Assembly (NCBI GenBank): GCA_016786845.1
Contig: JAEUVB010000009.1
Coordinates: 62,001 to 126,000, forward strand
Length of the DNA stretch: 64,000 nt
Direction of reading: 5' to 3'
Origin: Chitinophagaceae bacterium
GTDB lineage: Bacteria > Bacteroidota > Bacteroidia > Chitinophagales > Chitinophagaceae
The position numbers and the translations under genes were made by a program. Under the pieces are notes generated by a model. The model was not told the origin of the DNA. It did not search any database and saw only the letters and a list, made by a program, of their open reading frames with translations. Of this stretch, positions 16,438-25,014 are shown piece by piece (position 1 is the stretch's first letter; the number at the start of each line of letters is the position of its first letter).

Positions 16438-17511
16438 ATGCAGTATTCGAATACACTGGATTTAGTCAAAAGCATTCTCAATACAGGTCCAAGGGGATTG
16501 GGTACCAAAGCAAATAATATTGCTTCCATCATGAACCGTCCCGGTGAGGAATCTGATACGGAATTAAGACATCGGGCCCCCTATCGGGATGATCCTGCTT
16601 TGGGTGAAGCGTTAAATGAACGTCTGCTTAAATGGGCCGAAAGCATTGGTCTATACTCCGGCCATTTGGATTACCTCCGTAAGTGTAATTTCGGCCGCTA
16701 TGTAATGCTTACTTATGCCTTCTCTGAAGACCGGGATAGATTGTTTCTTGCCGGTCAGGCGATGTTGGCCTTATTCGGGTTGGATGATTATTTCGTAGAT
16801 GACAAACGTGCCGGATCTACTTTAGACATGGTGGGCAGAAATCTTTCTTTGTGTATGTCTGCCCTTGACGAACCTTATTTTACACCGAAATATAACGAAG
16901 ATACCCGACGCGGATTGGGCGCTCACCCTGTTCATACGGCCTTACGTGAATATATCGAAAAAACGGCACAGATCGCTACACCGCAACAAGTAGCCAGGGT
17001 CAGACATGAAGACATGTGTCTGTTTGTGGCCATGTGCCAGGAATCCAGTTGGCGTGTCAACAAAATGGTAGCCCCTGTTTGGGAATACCTGGGCGGTCGT
17101 CAAATGAATGGCTTCACACCTTGTCTGACCATGATTGATATCGTGGAAGGATATGAGCTGCCGCATAATATTTACTCCATGCCTCAGGTGAGGCAAGTGG
17201 TGAAACTTGCGGGATTGATTTGTGTCATGGTGAATGACCTGGTATCTGCTGAGAAAGAAGAAGAAGCCGGTGTTCATCAATTCGGAATCCGCGAGGCGAT
17301 AATCAAAGAAGAAGGTGTTTCATTTGATGAGGCGCAACGAAAAGGTATACGACTGCACAATGAACTACTCAGAATCTTTGAAGATGAGTCGGCTAAATTG
17401 ATGGTTTATGCCACGCCTGAGCTTCGCATGTATCTCACCGGTCTGGAAGCCTGGATTGCAGGAAGTCATCGCTGGCATACCACAAGTGAACGCTATAATT
17501 CCAATTCATAA
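16438..17511 (+). CDS. Terpene cyclase, predicted encapsulin cargo (2-methylisoborneol synthase-like)
   Basis: A 357-residue class I terpene synthase. The metal-binding aspartate motif is DDYFVDD (residues 116-122), matching the spacing of the 2-methylisoborneol synthase motif. The second metal motif is NDLVSAEKE (266-274; N266, S270, E274). The C-terminus has the diphosphate-sensing ERY at 351-353. The N-terminal stretch (about 1-50) is polar and Gly-rich with GPRGLGTKA at 17-25, a plausible loading peptide for the shell. The gene follows the encapsulin gene by 5 bp, so it is almost certainly co-expressed and encapsulated. The product is unknown; no methyltransferase or prenyl synthase is nearby. 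No clear terminator lies in the 85 bp that follow. Confidence 0.92.
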   Translation: MQYSNTLDLVKSILNTGPRGLGTKANNIASIMNRPGEESDTELRHRAPYRDDPALGEALNERLLKWAESIGLYSGHLDYLRKCNFGRYVMLTYAFSEDRDRLFLAGQAMLALFGLDDYFVDDKRAGSTLDMVGRNLSLCMSALDEPYFTPKYNEDTRRGLGAHPVHTALREYIEKTAQIATPQQVARVRHEDMCLFVAMCQESSWRVNKMVAPVWEYLGGRQMNGFTPCLTMIDIVEGYELPHNIYSMPQVRQVVKLAGLICVMVNDLVSAEKEEEAGVHQFGIREAIIKEEGVSFDEAQRKGIRLHNELLRIFEDESAKLMVYATPELRMYLTGLEAWIAGSHRWHTTSERYNSNS

Positions 17512-17596
17512 TATTGGAGACACCAGTTGTAGTCTTTCGTTGTTATTCCTGTATCCCCTTTATTTCTCTGTGTCTAAAGTCTATCTTATAATCGGT

Positions 17597-17986
17597 TTAT
17601 GAATTGAATTCATTCGATGATGGGCTGTCGAAATTAGAGGGTATGGGCGTTTCATTGAGTATCTTAGGTTGCTCAACTTCACTTCCTAATCCCTGAATTT
17701 CATCTTCAATAGAAACAATATTTTTCGACCAGTTCTTCTTCAATAAAATATATGTGAGATAAGAAGAGAGAATTCCAAAAGGCAGTGCCATTAATCCCAG
17801 TACTAAATTATTCCCTTCTTCAATCATATCTGCATTGAAAATGCCGATAAATATTCCTGTAACAAAAGTACCTACATAATACATCAGCACCCCTAAAATA
17901 GCAAAGCCCCATTTGTTTTTGTCATAAAGACCGGCAAGATCGTAAAAATATTTTCCGATAAAATAAATGAGTAAAAGTCCGAGCAT
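17597..17986 (-). CDS. Small membrane protein, unknown function
   Basis: A 129-residue protein with three or four hydrophobic segments in the first 85 residues (for example LLLIYFIGKYFYDLAGLY and FAILGVLMYYVGTFVTGIF) and an acidic, Ser/Pro-rich soluble tail. I recognise no named family; similar small membrane proteins with YxxAxxYxKNKWxFxILG-like openings occur in Bacteroidota. It is convergent with the terpene cyclase gene 85 bp away and probably monocistronic. Nothing links it functionally to the encapsulin locus beyond position. Confidence 0.6.
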   Translation of the reverse strand: MLGLLLIYFIGKYFYDLAGLYDKNKWGFAILGVLMYYVGTFVTGIFIGIFNADMIEEGNNLVLGLMALPFGILSSYLTYILLKKNWSKNIVSIEDEIQGLGSEVEQPKILNETPIPSNFDSPSSNEFNS

Positions 17987-18092
17987 AATATGATTTGATT
18001 ATATTTATATGGGCGCAAATGTAATATACAGCTTAACGAAATGAAAATATATTTACGACCCGATCATTGACTTGTCAAGAATCAACATCTCT

Positions 18093-18506
18093 ATGAAACC
18101 AATCATTAAAAACATTCTGGCCGTAGTAGCCGGCATTGTGATCGGTGGTGCCGTCAATATGGGTATCATCATGATCAGCAGCTCCATCATTCCGCCTCCG
18201 GAAGGTGCCGATTTGAAAACCATGGAAGGATTAAAAGCTTCCATGCATTTGATGGAGCCGAAACATTTTCTGATGCCTTTTTTAGCGCATGCTTTGGGTA
18301 CTTTCGTGGGTGCGCTGATCACAGCCCTGATAGCCGCTAAAAATAAAATGACATATGCTATCGCCATTGGTGGCTGGTTTTTATTGGGTGGAATCGTGAA
18401 TATTTTCTTACTACCATCCCCTCTTTGGTTCACCTGCACTGATCTTATTCTGGCCTATATTCCGATGGCGTATTTGGGTGGAAAATTGATTCAGGTAAAG
18501 AAGTGA
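18093..18506 (+). CDS. Small four-helix membrane protein, unknown function
   Basis: A 137-residue hydrophobic protein with about four transmembrane segments (near residues 5-27, 63-84, 90-108 and 112-130). The ATG at 18093 is chosen over an upstream in-frame TTG because it begins directly at MKPIIKNILAVVAG, a natural start of a membrane segment. A -7-like TATATTTAC sequence lies about 40 bp upstream. The conserved-looking glycine-rich first helix and a central KHFLMPFLAHALGTF segment resemble hypothetical proteins of Bacteroidota. No catalytic motif is visible. Confidence 0.6.
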   Translation: MKPIIKNILAVVAGIVIGGAVNMGIIMISSSIIPPPEGADLKTMEGLKASMHLMEPKHFLMPFLAHALGTFVGALITALIAAKNKMTYAIAIGGWFLLGGIVNIFLLPSPLWFTCTDLILAYIPMAYLGGKLIQVKK

Positions 18507-18681
18507 TGAAATATATGAATGCGTTTTATTTTGAAAATTTGAAAAACCAGGATTACGGATGTTGCCATACCATCCTATCATTTCGCACTCATTGAGCTGC
18601 CCTGTGGTACTCTTTTTCTGATTAGGCCTGATATCCATGACACATCCGTGAAGCGTTAAATCGTCGAATTCATTCCATCCC

Positions 18682-18689
18682 TACCTTTA
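18682..18689 (+). promoter_or_regulatory. -7-like promoter element for the Nramp-related gene
   Basis: TACCTTTA matches the Bacteroidota -7 consensus TAnnTTTG at seven of its eight positions (the last G is A). It implies a leader of about 80 bases before the transporter start, long enough to contain the short upstream ORF at 18727. The rest of the 269-bp gap before it holds nothing I can assign. Confidence 0.4.
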
Positions 18690-18775
18690 CACGAAACCAA
18701 AATAAAAAGATTTCCTACTCGCCTATATGAACGTATCTTACATGAACTTTCTTCAAGCAGAGATCCTTTTCAAAC

Positions 18776-20044
18776 ATGACCAACCCAACTAAGAAAAAGA
18801 ATAAGCTCGCCCGCTTCTGGAAAATCATCGGACCGGGATTGGTCACCGGCGCCAGTGATGATGATCCATCCGGCATTGCTACCTATTCACAGGCCGGTGC
18901 GGCTTACGGTTTGTCGACCTTATGGACTTCCATCATCGCGTTTCCATTGATGGCGGCGATACAACAGATGTGCGCCAAAATCGGATTGGTCACCGAACAA
19001 GGCCTAACGGGTACGCTTAAAAAATATTATCCCAGACCGATGCTCTATCTCATGTTGATCTTCAGTTTCCCGGCCATCGTCCTGAATATTGGAGCAGATA
19101 TCGCCGGCATGGGAGCCGTGGGCAACCTCCTCTTTCCGGCTGTCGATGCATCAGTCTTCAGTATTTTTTTTACCATACTTTTATTGGTGCTCATCATTTA
19201 CCTTCCCTATGCCAAAATTGCATCCGTACTCAAGTATCTCTGTATTGTGATGCTGGTCTATTTTATTGTCCCCTTTCTTTATCAACAGGACTATCAAGAA
19301 ATTCTTAGCTCAACTTTTATTCCGGAAATTAAATTGGATAAAGATTTTATCGCCATTCTGGTGGGCATTTTAGGGACTACCATTTCACCCTATTTATTTT
19401 TTTGGCAAACTTCTGTGGAGGTGGAGGAAATGAGAAATAAGAAAAAACATCTTGTGGTCAACAAACGCATTATCCATGAAATGAAGCAGGATGTAGATTT
19501 TGGAATGGGCTTCTCGGGATTGGTGATGTATTTTATTATTCTCACAACCGGAACCGTTTTGTTTAAAGGTGGGGTTCATCAAATCGATACAGTGGAACAA
19601 GCCGCCATGGCGCTCAAGCCCTTGGCCGGCGATATGGCTTACTGGCTTTTTGCCATTGGTGTCATTGGTACGGGACTCATTGCCATTCCTGTCTTGAGCG
19701 GATCTCTATCCTATATATTTTCAGAAACCTTTGGGTGGGAACAGGGCCTCGACAAAAAGTTTCACGAAGCCAAAGGATTCTACGGCATTATTGCGGTATC
19801 ATTGGTCTTAGGTCTTGCTATCAACTATATCGGTATTTCGCCCATCAAGGCCTTGATCTATACGGCAGTGCTCTATGGTATTACGGCTCCGGTACTCATC
19901 GCCATCATTCTGCATATATCCAACAATTCTAAAATCATGGGCAAATTTGTCAATACCCGATTGACGAATATTTTGGGATTTGCAGCCTTAATCATTATGA
20001 CGCTTGCTGCGGTGCTCTTATTGTATTTGCAGTTCACTACCTAA
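18776..20044 (+). CDS. Nramp-related divalent metal transporter
   Basis: A 422-residue inner-membrane protein with about eleven helices and an Nramp-type opening (IGPGLVTGASDDDPSGIATY, residues 18-37). Canonical Mn/Fe transporters have DPGN in TM1 and a metal-binding Met in a MPHN motif of TM6. Here TM1 reads DPSG, and TM6 reads GTTISPYLFFWQ (about residues 200-211), so the Met and the following His-Asn are missing. This places it in a divergent branch whose substrate may be Mg2+ or another ion, not Mn2+/Fe2+; that is inference from motif changes. A 21-codon ORF overlaps its start codon. The downstream gap to maeB holds a structured element and the maeB terminator. Confidence 0.88.
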   Translation: MTNPTKKKNKLARFWKIIGPGLVTGASDDDPSGIATYSQAGAAYGLSTLWTSIIAFPLMAAIQQMCAKIGLVTEQGLTGTLKKYYPRPMLYLMLIFSFPAIVLNIGADIAGMGAVGNLLFPAVDASVFSIFFTILLLVLIIYLPYAKIASVLKYLCIVMLVYFIVPFLYQQDYQEILSSTFIPEIKLDKDFIAILVGILGTTISPYLFFWQTSVEVEEMRNKKKHLVVNKRIIHEMKQDVDFGMGFSGLVMYFIILTTGTVLFKGGVHQIDTVEQAAMALKPLAGDMAYWLFAIGVIGTGLIAIPVLSGSLSYIFSETFGWEQGLDKKFHEAKGFYGIIAVSLVLGLAINYIGISPIKALIYTAVLYGITAPVLIAIILHISNNSKIMGKFVNTRLTNILGFAALIIMTLAAVLLLYLQFTT

Positions 20045-20060
20045 TCATTATAAATAATTT

Positions 20061-20173
20061 GGGCGGCAGACACGCTTTTCGTTCCAAGCTCCCTAGCGCC
20101 GGAGCGCGACTATGGAGGCTTTCCACTACAATCGTTGCCGCGATCGGTGTTGGAAGTGTCTGCGATCATTTTT
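20061..20173. other. GC-rich structured intergenic element
   Basis: In the 343-bp gap after the Nramp-related gene, a GC-rich block stands out against AT-rich flanks. Its ends are inverted copies, GCAGACAC (20066-20073) and GTGTCTGC (20156-20163), with TTCCAA and TTGGAA just inside. The middle holds smaller inverted pairs such as GCTCC/GGAGC, and a GGCTTTCCACTACAATC segment. The latter is reminiscent of intergenic repeats in Bacteroidota genomes, which typically carry GGGCTTTCCGCTACAATC. It may be a REP-like repeat or a structured RNA. The remaining gap (20174-20287) shows nothing clear. Confidence 0.5.
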
Positions 20174-20287
20174 AAGGTGAATGGTTTCATGGTTTAATGT
20201 ATGGTGCTGGCAACTACAAGATTCATCTGTTCCGGTTTCTTGATCGTCTTGTGCCACGAGGAATTCATAACATATTTGAATATAAAA

Positions 20288-20321
20288 ACCGCAGTGTCTT
20301 AATTCTGGAAGACACTGCGGT
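20288..20321 (-). terminator. Rho-independent terminator of maeB
   Basis: A 13-bp perfect stem (20288-20300 with 20309-20321) and an 8-base loop. Read on the minus strand it is followed by TTTTTATA, so it terminates the malic enzyme transcript, whose stop codon is at 20388. Confidence 0.88.
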
Positions 20322-20387
20322 AACTATTATGACAATCCTTCAAAACTTACGCAGAAGTTGAAGAGGTCTGGGACTTAATACAAATCC

Positions 20388-22670
20388 CTATTTATTCTTC
20401 TTACTCTTCACATAAGCATCCACCGAAGCAATCGCCACCATATTCACGATCTGACGTACCGAACTGCCCAACTGAAGCACATGCACCGATTTATTGAGAC
20501 CGAGTAATATAGGGCCTACCGCTTCTGTATGACCTAACTCCATCATTAAATGATAAGCAATATTACCTGCAGACAAATTAGGAAATATGAGAATATTCGG
20601 ATTGTTGTTGATCAGTCCGCTGAAGGGATAATTTTCTTTGAGCAACTCACTGTTGAACGCAATACTTCCTTGCACTTCACCATCCACTATCAAATTAGGT
20701 TGCTGAGTATGCAACAAATCCACCGCTTCTTTGACTTTCTTTGCCTCGCTTAAATTACTGGATCCGAAATTGGAATAAGACAGCATGGCAACTCTGGGTG
20801 TAATATTCAAATTGCGCAAATGTTCGGCGGCAAGCATGGTGATATCTACCAAATCCTGTGCATTTGGAAATTCATTGATGGTGGTATCGGCAAAACAAAT
20901 CGGTCCTCTTTTGGTCAGCATCACATACATGCCAGCGAGTTTGTTTACTTTCTTTTCTACCCCAATGATTTCAAGAACGGGTCTCAGGGTATCCGGATAC
21001 TTACGGGTGAGTCCGGTAATAAGGGCATCAGCTTCACCATTCTTCACCATCATACAACCAAAGTAGTTTCTTTCCCGCATCACCTTACGCGCTTCGTACA
21101 AATTGTATCCTTTACGACAGCGGCTTTCAAACAGCATATCTCCATAAGTATTCCGTTTCATCTCATTTTCTTCAGACTTAGGATCTATGATCTCGATATC
21201 ATTCAATTCCAAATTGTTCTCTTTGATCAGGGCTTTTATTTTTTTCAGATTGCCTAACAATATGGGTGTTGCAATGCCTTCATCCCTAACCAATTGTGCC
21301 GCTTTAAGCGTTTTGAAATTTTCAGCATCGGCGAAGACCACCCGTTGGCGATATTGCTTGGCTTTATTAATGATGACTTTCAAAATATTATCATCATTCC
21401 CTAAGCGTGTATTCAGTTGCTCTTCATAAGCTTTCCAATCGGTAATAGTCAATTGAGCCACTTTTGATTTAACAGCAGCTTTAGCCACTTCCAGTGATAC
21501 CGCAGCCAGGAGGCGCGGATCCATGGGTTTAGGAATAATATAGGTTGGGCCGAAACTGAGATTTTTTTCCTGATAGGCCATATTCACCAAATCAGGTACA
21601 GGCTTCTTCGCCAATGATGCCAGCGCCTTTACGGCAGCCAGTTTCATTTCCTCATTGATGGTCTTTGCGCGTACATCCAAGGCTCCCCGGAAGATATACG
21701 GGAATCCTAAAACATTATTGACCTGATTTGGATAATCGCTCCTTCCTGTGGCCATGATCACATCAGGACGGGTTTTGACCGCAGTTTCGTAATCCACCTC
21801 CGGATCCGGATTGGCAAGTGCAAACACAATTGGTTTAGCTGCCATGCCTTTAAGCATCTTGGCATTCACAATTCCGCCTTTTGATAAACCGATAAATACA
21901 TCGGCACCCTTCATGGCATCTTCCAATGAATTGATTTTTCGATCGGTGGCGAATTTCTTTTTCATATCGTCCAGATCTGTGCGCTTTTTGGTAATCGCAC
22001 CTTTACTGTCGAACATCACAAAATTTTCAGCTTTAGCTCCAAGTTTCAGATAGAGTTTACAACACGCCATGGCCGAAGCTCCTGCTCCACTAACTACAAA
22101 GCGTGCCGTTTTAATATCCTTACCCTGAATTTCCAATGCGTTTAGGAGTGCGGCAGAAGAAATGATTGCCGTCCCATGCTGATCATCATGCATGATCGGG
22201 ATATTCAATTCTTTCTTGAGTCTTTCTTCAATAATGAAACACTCCGGCGCCTTGATATCTTCCAAATTGATACCGCCGAATGTAGGTTCAAGTGCCTTTA
22301 CCGTACGAATAAAATCCTCTGTATCCTTGGTATTTAATTCAATATCAAATACATCGATATCCGCGTAAATTTTAAACAACAAGCCCTTACCTTCCATCAC
22401 CGGTTTGGATGCGAGAGGACCAATATTGCCCAAGCCAAGAACCGCAGTCCCATCTGTGATAACAGCCACCAAATTGCCTTTGGTGGTGTATTTATAAACA
22501 TTATCAGGATTCTTGACGATCTCTCTGCAGGGTTCTGCTACGCCCGGAGAATAAGCCAGGGCGAGGTCACGTTGGGTTTTCGTATCTTTTGTAGGAACGA
22601 TCTCTATTTTACCCGGACGGCCTTTGGAGTGATAGTCAAGTGCATCTTGTTTACGGATCAGTTTATTCAT
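20388..22670 (-). CDS. maeB: NADP-dependent malic enzyme with C-terminal phosphotransacetylase-like domain
   Basis: A 760-residue MaeB-type enzyme converting malate to pyruvate and CO2 with NADP reduction. Residues about 15-390 form the malic enzyme part, opening with the conserved [13 protein letters not shown] and containing the dinucleotide loop [12 protein letters not shown] near 193-204. Residues about 430-755 are a phosphate acetyl/butyryltransferase-like domain, which in this family has a regulatory role (acetyl-CoA inhibition in E. coli MaeB) and is usually not an active transferase. Length and domain order match the family. It stands alone, closed by a strong terminator, and diverges from the prolyl oligopeptidase gene. 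Confidence 0.96.
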   Translation of the reverse strand: MNKLIRKQDALDYHSKGRPGKIEIVPTKDTKTQRDLALAYSPGVAEPCREIVKNPDNVYKYTTKGNLVAVITDGTAVLGLGNIGPLASKPVMEGKGLLFKIYADIDVFDIELNTKDTEDFIRTVKALEPTFGGINLEDIKAPECFIIEERLKKELNIPIMHDDQHGTAIISSAALLNALEIQGKDIKTARFVVSGAGASAMACCKLYLKLGAKAENFVMFDSKGAITKKRTDLDDMKKKFATDRKINSLEDAMKGADVFIGLSKGGIVNAKMLKGMAAKPIVFALANPDPEVDYETAVKTRPDVIMATGRSDYPNQVNNVLGFPYIFRGALDVRAKTINEEMKLAAVKALASLAKKPVPDLVNMAYQEKNLSFGPTYIIPKPMDPRLLAAVSLEVAKAAVKSKVAQLTITDWKAYEEQLNTRLGNDDNILKVIINKAKQYRQRVVFADAENFKTLKAAQLVRDEGIATPILLGNLKKIKALIKENNLELNDIEIIDPKSEENEMKRNTYGDMLFESRCRKGYNLYEARKVMRERNYFGCMMVKNGEADALITGLTRKYPDTLRPVLEIIGVEKKVNKLAGMYVMLTKRGPICFADTTINEFPNAQDLVDITMLAAEHLRNLNITPRVAMLSYSNFGSSNLSEAKKVKEAVDLLHTQQPNLIVDGEVQGSIAFNSELLKENYPFSGLINNNPNILIFPNLSAGNIAYHLMMELGHTEAVGPILLGLNKSVHVLQLGSSVRQIVNMVAIASVDAYVKSKKNK

Positions 22671-22855
22671 AGTGCTTTTTAAAGTAAGCTGTGAAAATAA
22701 GATAATAATCAGGAACTACAATAGGCTATTTTCACGCATCAAACCATTATATTTACGACTTTATTTTTAGGCACTAAAAATGCCGGTATGGTACGGATCC
22801 AATGTCGAAATGACGGGTCTTGTGCGGTTCAAATAAATAATATAAACCTATAAAC

Positions 22856-24982
22856 ATGAAACGAATTCTGCTCATGAGTAGTATGCTGTTGGCCACTCAA
22901 TTGATGGCTCAAAACACAATCCGATTGCATCAATATCCTGTCTCCAATAAATCGGATGTAATCGATCAATATTTTGGACAATCCATAGCCGACCCCTATC
23001 GATGGTTGGAGGATGATCATTCACCGGAAACGGCCAATTGGGTAAAAGAACAAAACGGGATGACCATGGACTACCTCAGCCAAATTCCATTCCGCGACAA
23101 AGTCAATAAAGAATTGACCCGAATGTGGAATTATACCAAGTTCAGCAGCCCTTTTAAAGAAGGTGATTATTACTTTTTTTACAAGAATGACGGACTTCAA
23201 AATCAAAGTGTTCTCTATATTCAAAAAGGCATGGAGGGCACACCTGAGGTATTTATTGATCCGAATAAACTCAATGCCGAGGGTACTTCTTCATTGGGAA
23301 GTATATCCGTATCTAAGAATCAGAAATATGTAGGTTATGCTGTATCGAATGCCGGCAGCGATTGGCAAGAAATACATGTAATGGAATTGTCTAGTAAGAA
23401 GAAAACAACGGATATGATTTCCTATTCTAAATTCTCAGGCATTTCCTGGAAAGGAGATGAAGGTTTTTATTACAGTGGTTATGACAAGCCCGCCAAAGAA
23501 GAAGAAAAATATTCGGCTAAAACAGAATTCCAGAAAATTTTCTATCATAAAATGGGAACTCCGCAAAGTGCAGATATTTTGATTTATGAAGACAAAGACC
23601 ATCCCTTGAGATATAAAGGCGCATTCCTGAGTGATGATGAAAGATGGCTTATGCTCAGCATTTCGGAAGGAACGGATGGCAGTGAATTGATGTATAAGGA
23701 TTTAAAAGATAAAAATTCAGGGTTCAATATTTTATGCCCGGGATTTAGCACCAATCAAGAATTTGTGGATGTAATAGATGGTGCATTTGTCGTCAACACC
23801 AATTTCAATGCACCGAATTACAAGTTGGTACTCATAGACCCTAAAAATCCGGATCCTAAAAACTGGACAACGATAGTGCCGGAAAAATCTGACAAACTTA
23901 ATGATGTAAGCCGCGTCGGCAATCAGTTTTTCTGTAGTTATTTGGTCAAAGCCTGTACACGTGTAGATGTATATGACCTTAAAGGTAAATTCATTCGGAC
24001 CATTGAACTTCCGGGCCTTGGAACAGCCAGCGGATTTGGCGGAGGTTATAAAGATGATCATACTTTCTATACCTATACCTCCTTTAATTTCCCTCCCACC
24101 ATATTTCGTTATGATCTGAAAACCGGCAACAGCACGTTATTTAAAAAGGCCGAACTTAAAACCTCCGTCAGTAACACTGTCGTGACTCAATTATGGTTTA
24201 CCAGTTCAGACGGAGCCGAAGTTCCAATGTTTGTGTATCATAGAGCTGATGTCGATTTGACTGCAGGACCTCACCCTACCCTCTTATATGGTTATGGCGG
24301 ATTCAATATTGCACTGACACCATCATTTAGTGTACCGATCAGTTATTTTGTGCAGCAAGGTGGCGTATATGTTGTCGTCAATCTGCGTGGAGGAAGTGAA
24401 TTTGGAGAAACCTGGCATCAACAGGGAATGTTGGATAAAAAACAACAAGTCTTTGATGATTTTATAGGGGCAGCAGAATTTTTAATTAAAGAAGGTATTA
24501 CATCCAAATCGAAATTGGCCATTCACGGACGAAGCAATGGAGGATTACTCGTTGGCGCTTGTATGACCCAACGACCTGATTTATTTAAAGTAGCCTTGCC
24601 GGGAGTGGGCGTGTTGGATATGTTGCGCTATCATAAATTTACCGTCGGCTGGGGTTGGGCTGTAGAATATGGCAGCAGTGATAAGAAAGAAGAATTCGAC
24701 TATCTGATTCAATATTCCCCGTTGCATAATTTGAAAAAAGGAACCAAATATCCGGCAACTATGATTACCACTGCAGATCACGATGATCGTGTGGTGCCTG
24801 CCCATTCGTTTAAATTTGCGGCGGCCTTACAGGAAGCGGATGGAGGCAGCGAACCGATGCTGATCCGTATCGATACTCAGGCAGGCCATGGTGCCGGAAA
24901 ACCAACGTCCAAGCAAATTGATGAATGGGCTGATATGATCAGTTTTACCATGTATCATTTAGGCATGGAAGGATTTGAATAA
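22856..24982 (+). CDS. Prolyl oligopeptidase (S9A), exported
   Basis: A 708-residue serine peptidase that cuts peptides after proline, likely in the periplasm. A signal peptide covers residues 1-19 (MKRILLMSSMLLATQLMAQ). The opening YRWLEDDHSPETANWV and the seven-bladed propeller domain (about 75-430) precede the alpha/beta-hydrolase domain. The catalytic triad is visible: S560 in GRSNGG, D643 in ADHDDRVVP and H678 in GHGAGKP, at the family's usual spacing. It is followed 32 bp later by an M28 peptidase on the same strand, so the two exported peptidases may be an operon for peptide scavenging. Confidence 0.97.
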   Translation: MKRILLMSSMLLATQLMAQNTIRLHQYPVSNKSDVIDQYFGQSIADPYRWLEDDHSPETANWVKEQNGMTMDYLSQIPFRDKVNKELTRMWNYTKFSSPFKEGDYYFFYKNDGLQNQSVLYIQKGMEGTPEVFIDPNKLNAEGTSSLGSISVSKNQKYVGYAVSNAGSDWQEIHVMELSSKKKTTDMISYSKFSGISWKGDEGFYYSGYDKPAKEEEKYSAKTEFQKIFYHKMGTPQSADILIYEDKDHPLRYKGAFLSDDERWLMLSISEGTDGSELMYKDLKDKNSGFNILCPGFSTNQEFVDVIDGAFVVNTNFNAPNYKLVLIDPKNPDPKNWTTIVPEKSDKLNDVSRVGNQFFCSYLVKACTRVDVYDLKGKFIRTIELPGLGTASGFGGGYKDDHTFYTYTSFNFPPTIFRYDLKTGNSTLFKKAELKTSVSNTVVTQLWFTSSDGAEVPMFVYHRADVDLTAGPHPTLLYGYGGFNIALTPSFSVPISYFVQQGGVYVVVNLRGGSEFGETWHQQGMLDKKQQVFDDFIGAAEFLIKEGITSKSKLAIHGRSNGGLLVGACMTQRPDLFKVALPGVGVLDMLRYHKFTVGWGWAVEYGSSDKKEEFDYLIQYSPLHNLKKGTKYPATMITTADHDDRVVPAHSFKFAAALQEADGGSEPMLIRIDTQAGHGAGKPTSKQIDEWADMISFTMYHLGMEGFE

Positions 24983-25014
24983 TTAACGTGAAATGACTTC
25001 GTAAATCGTTCTTG

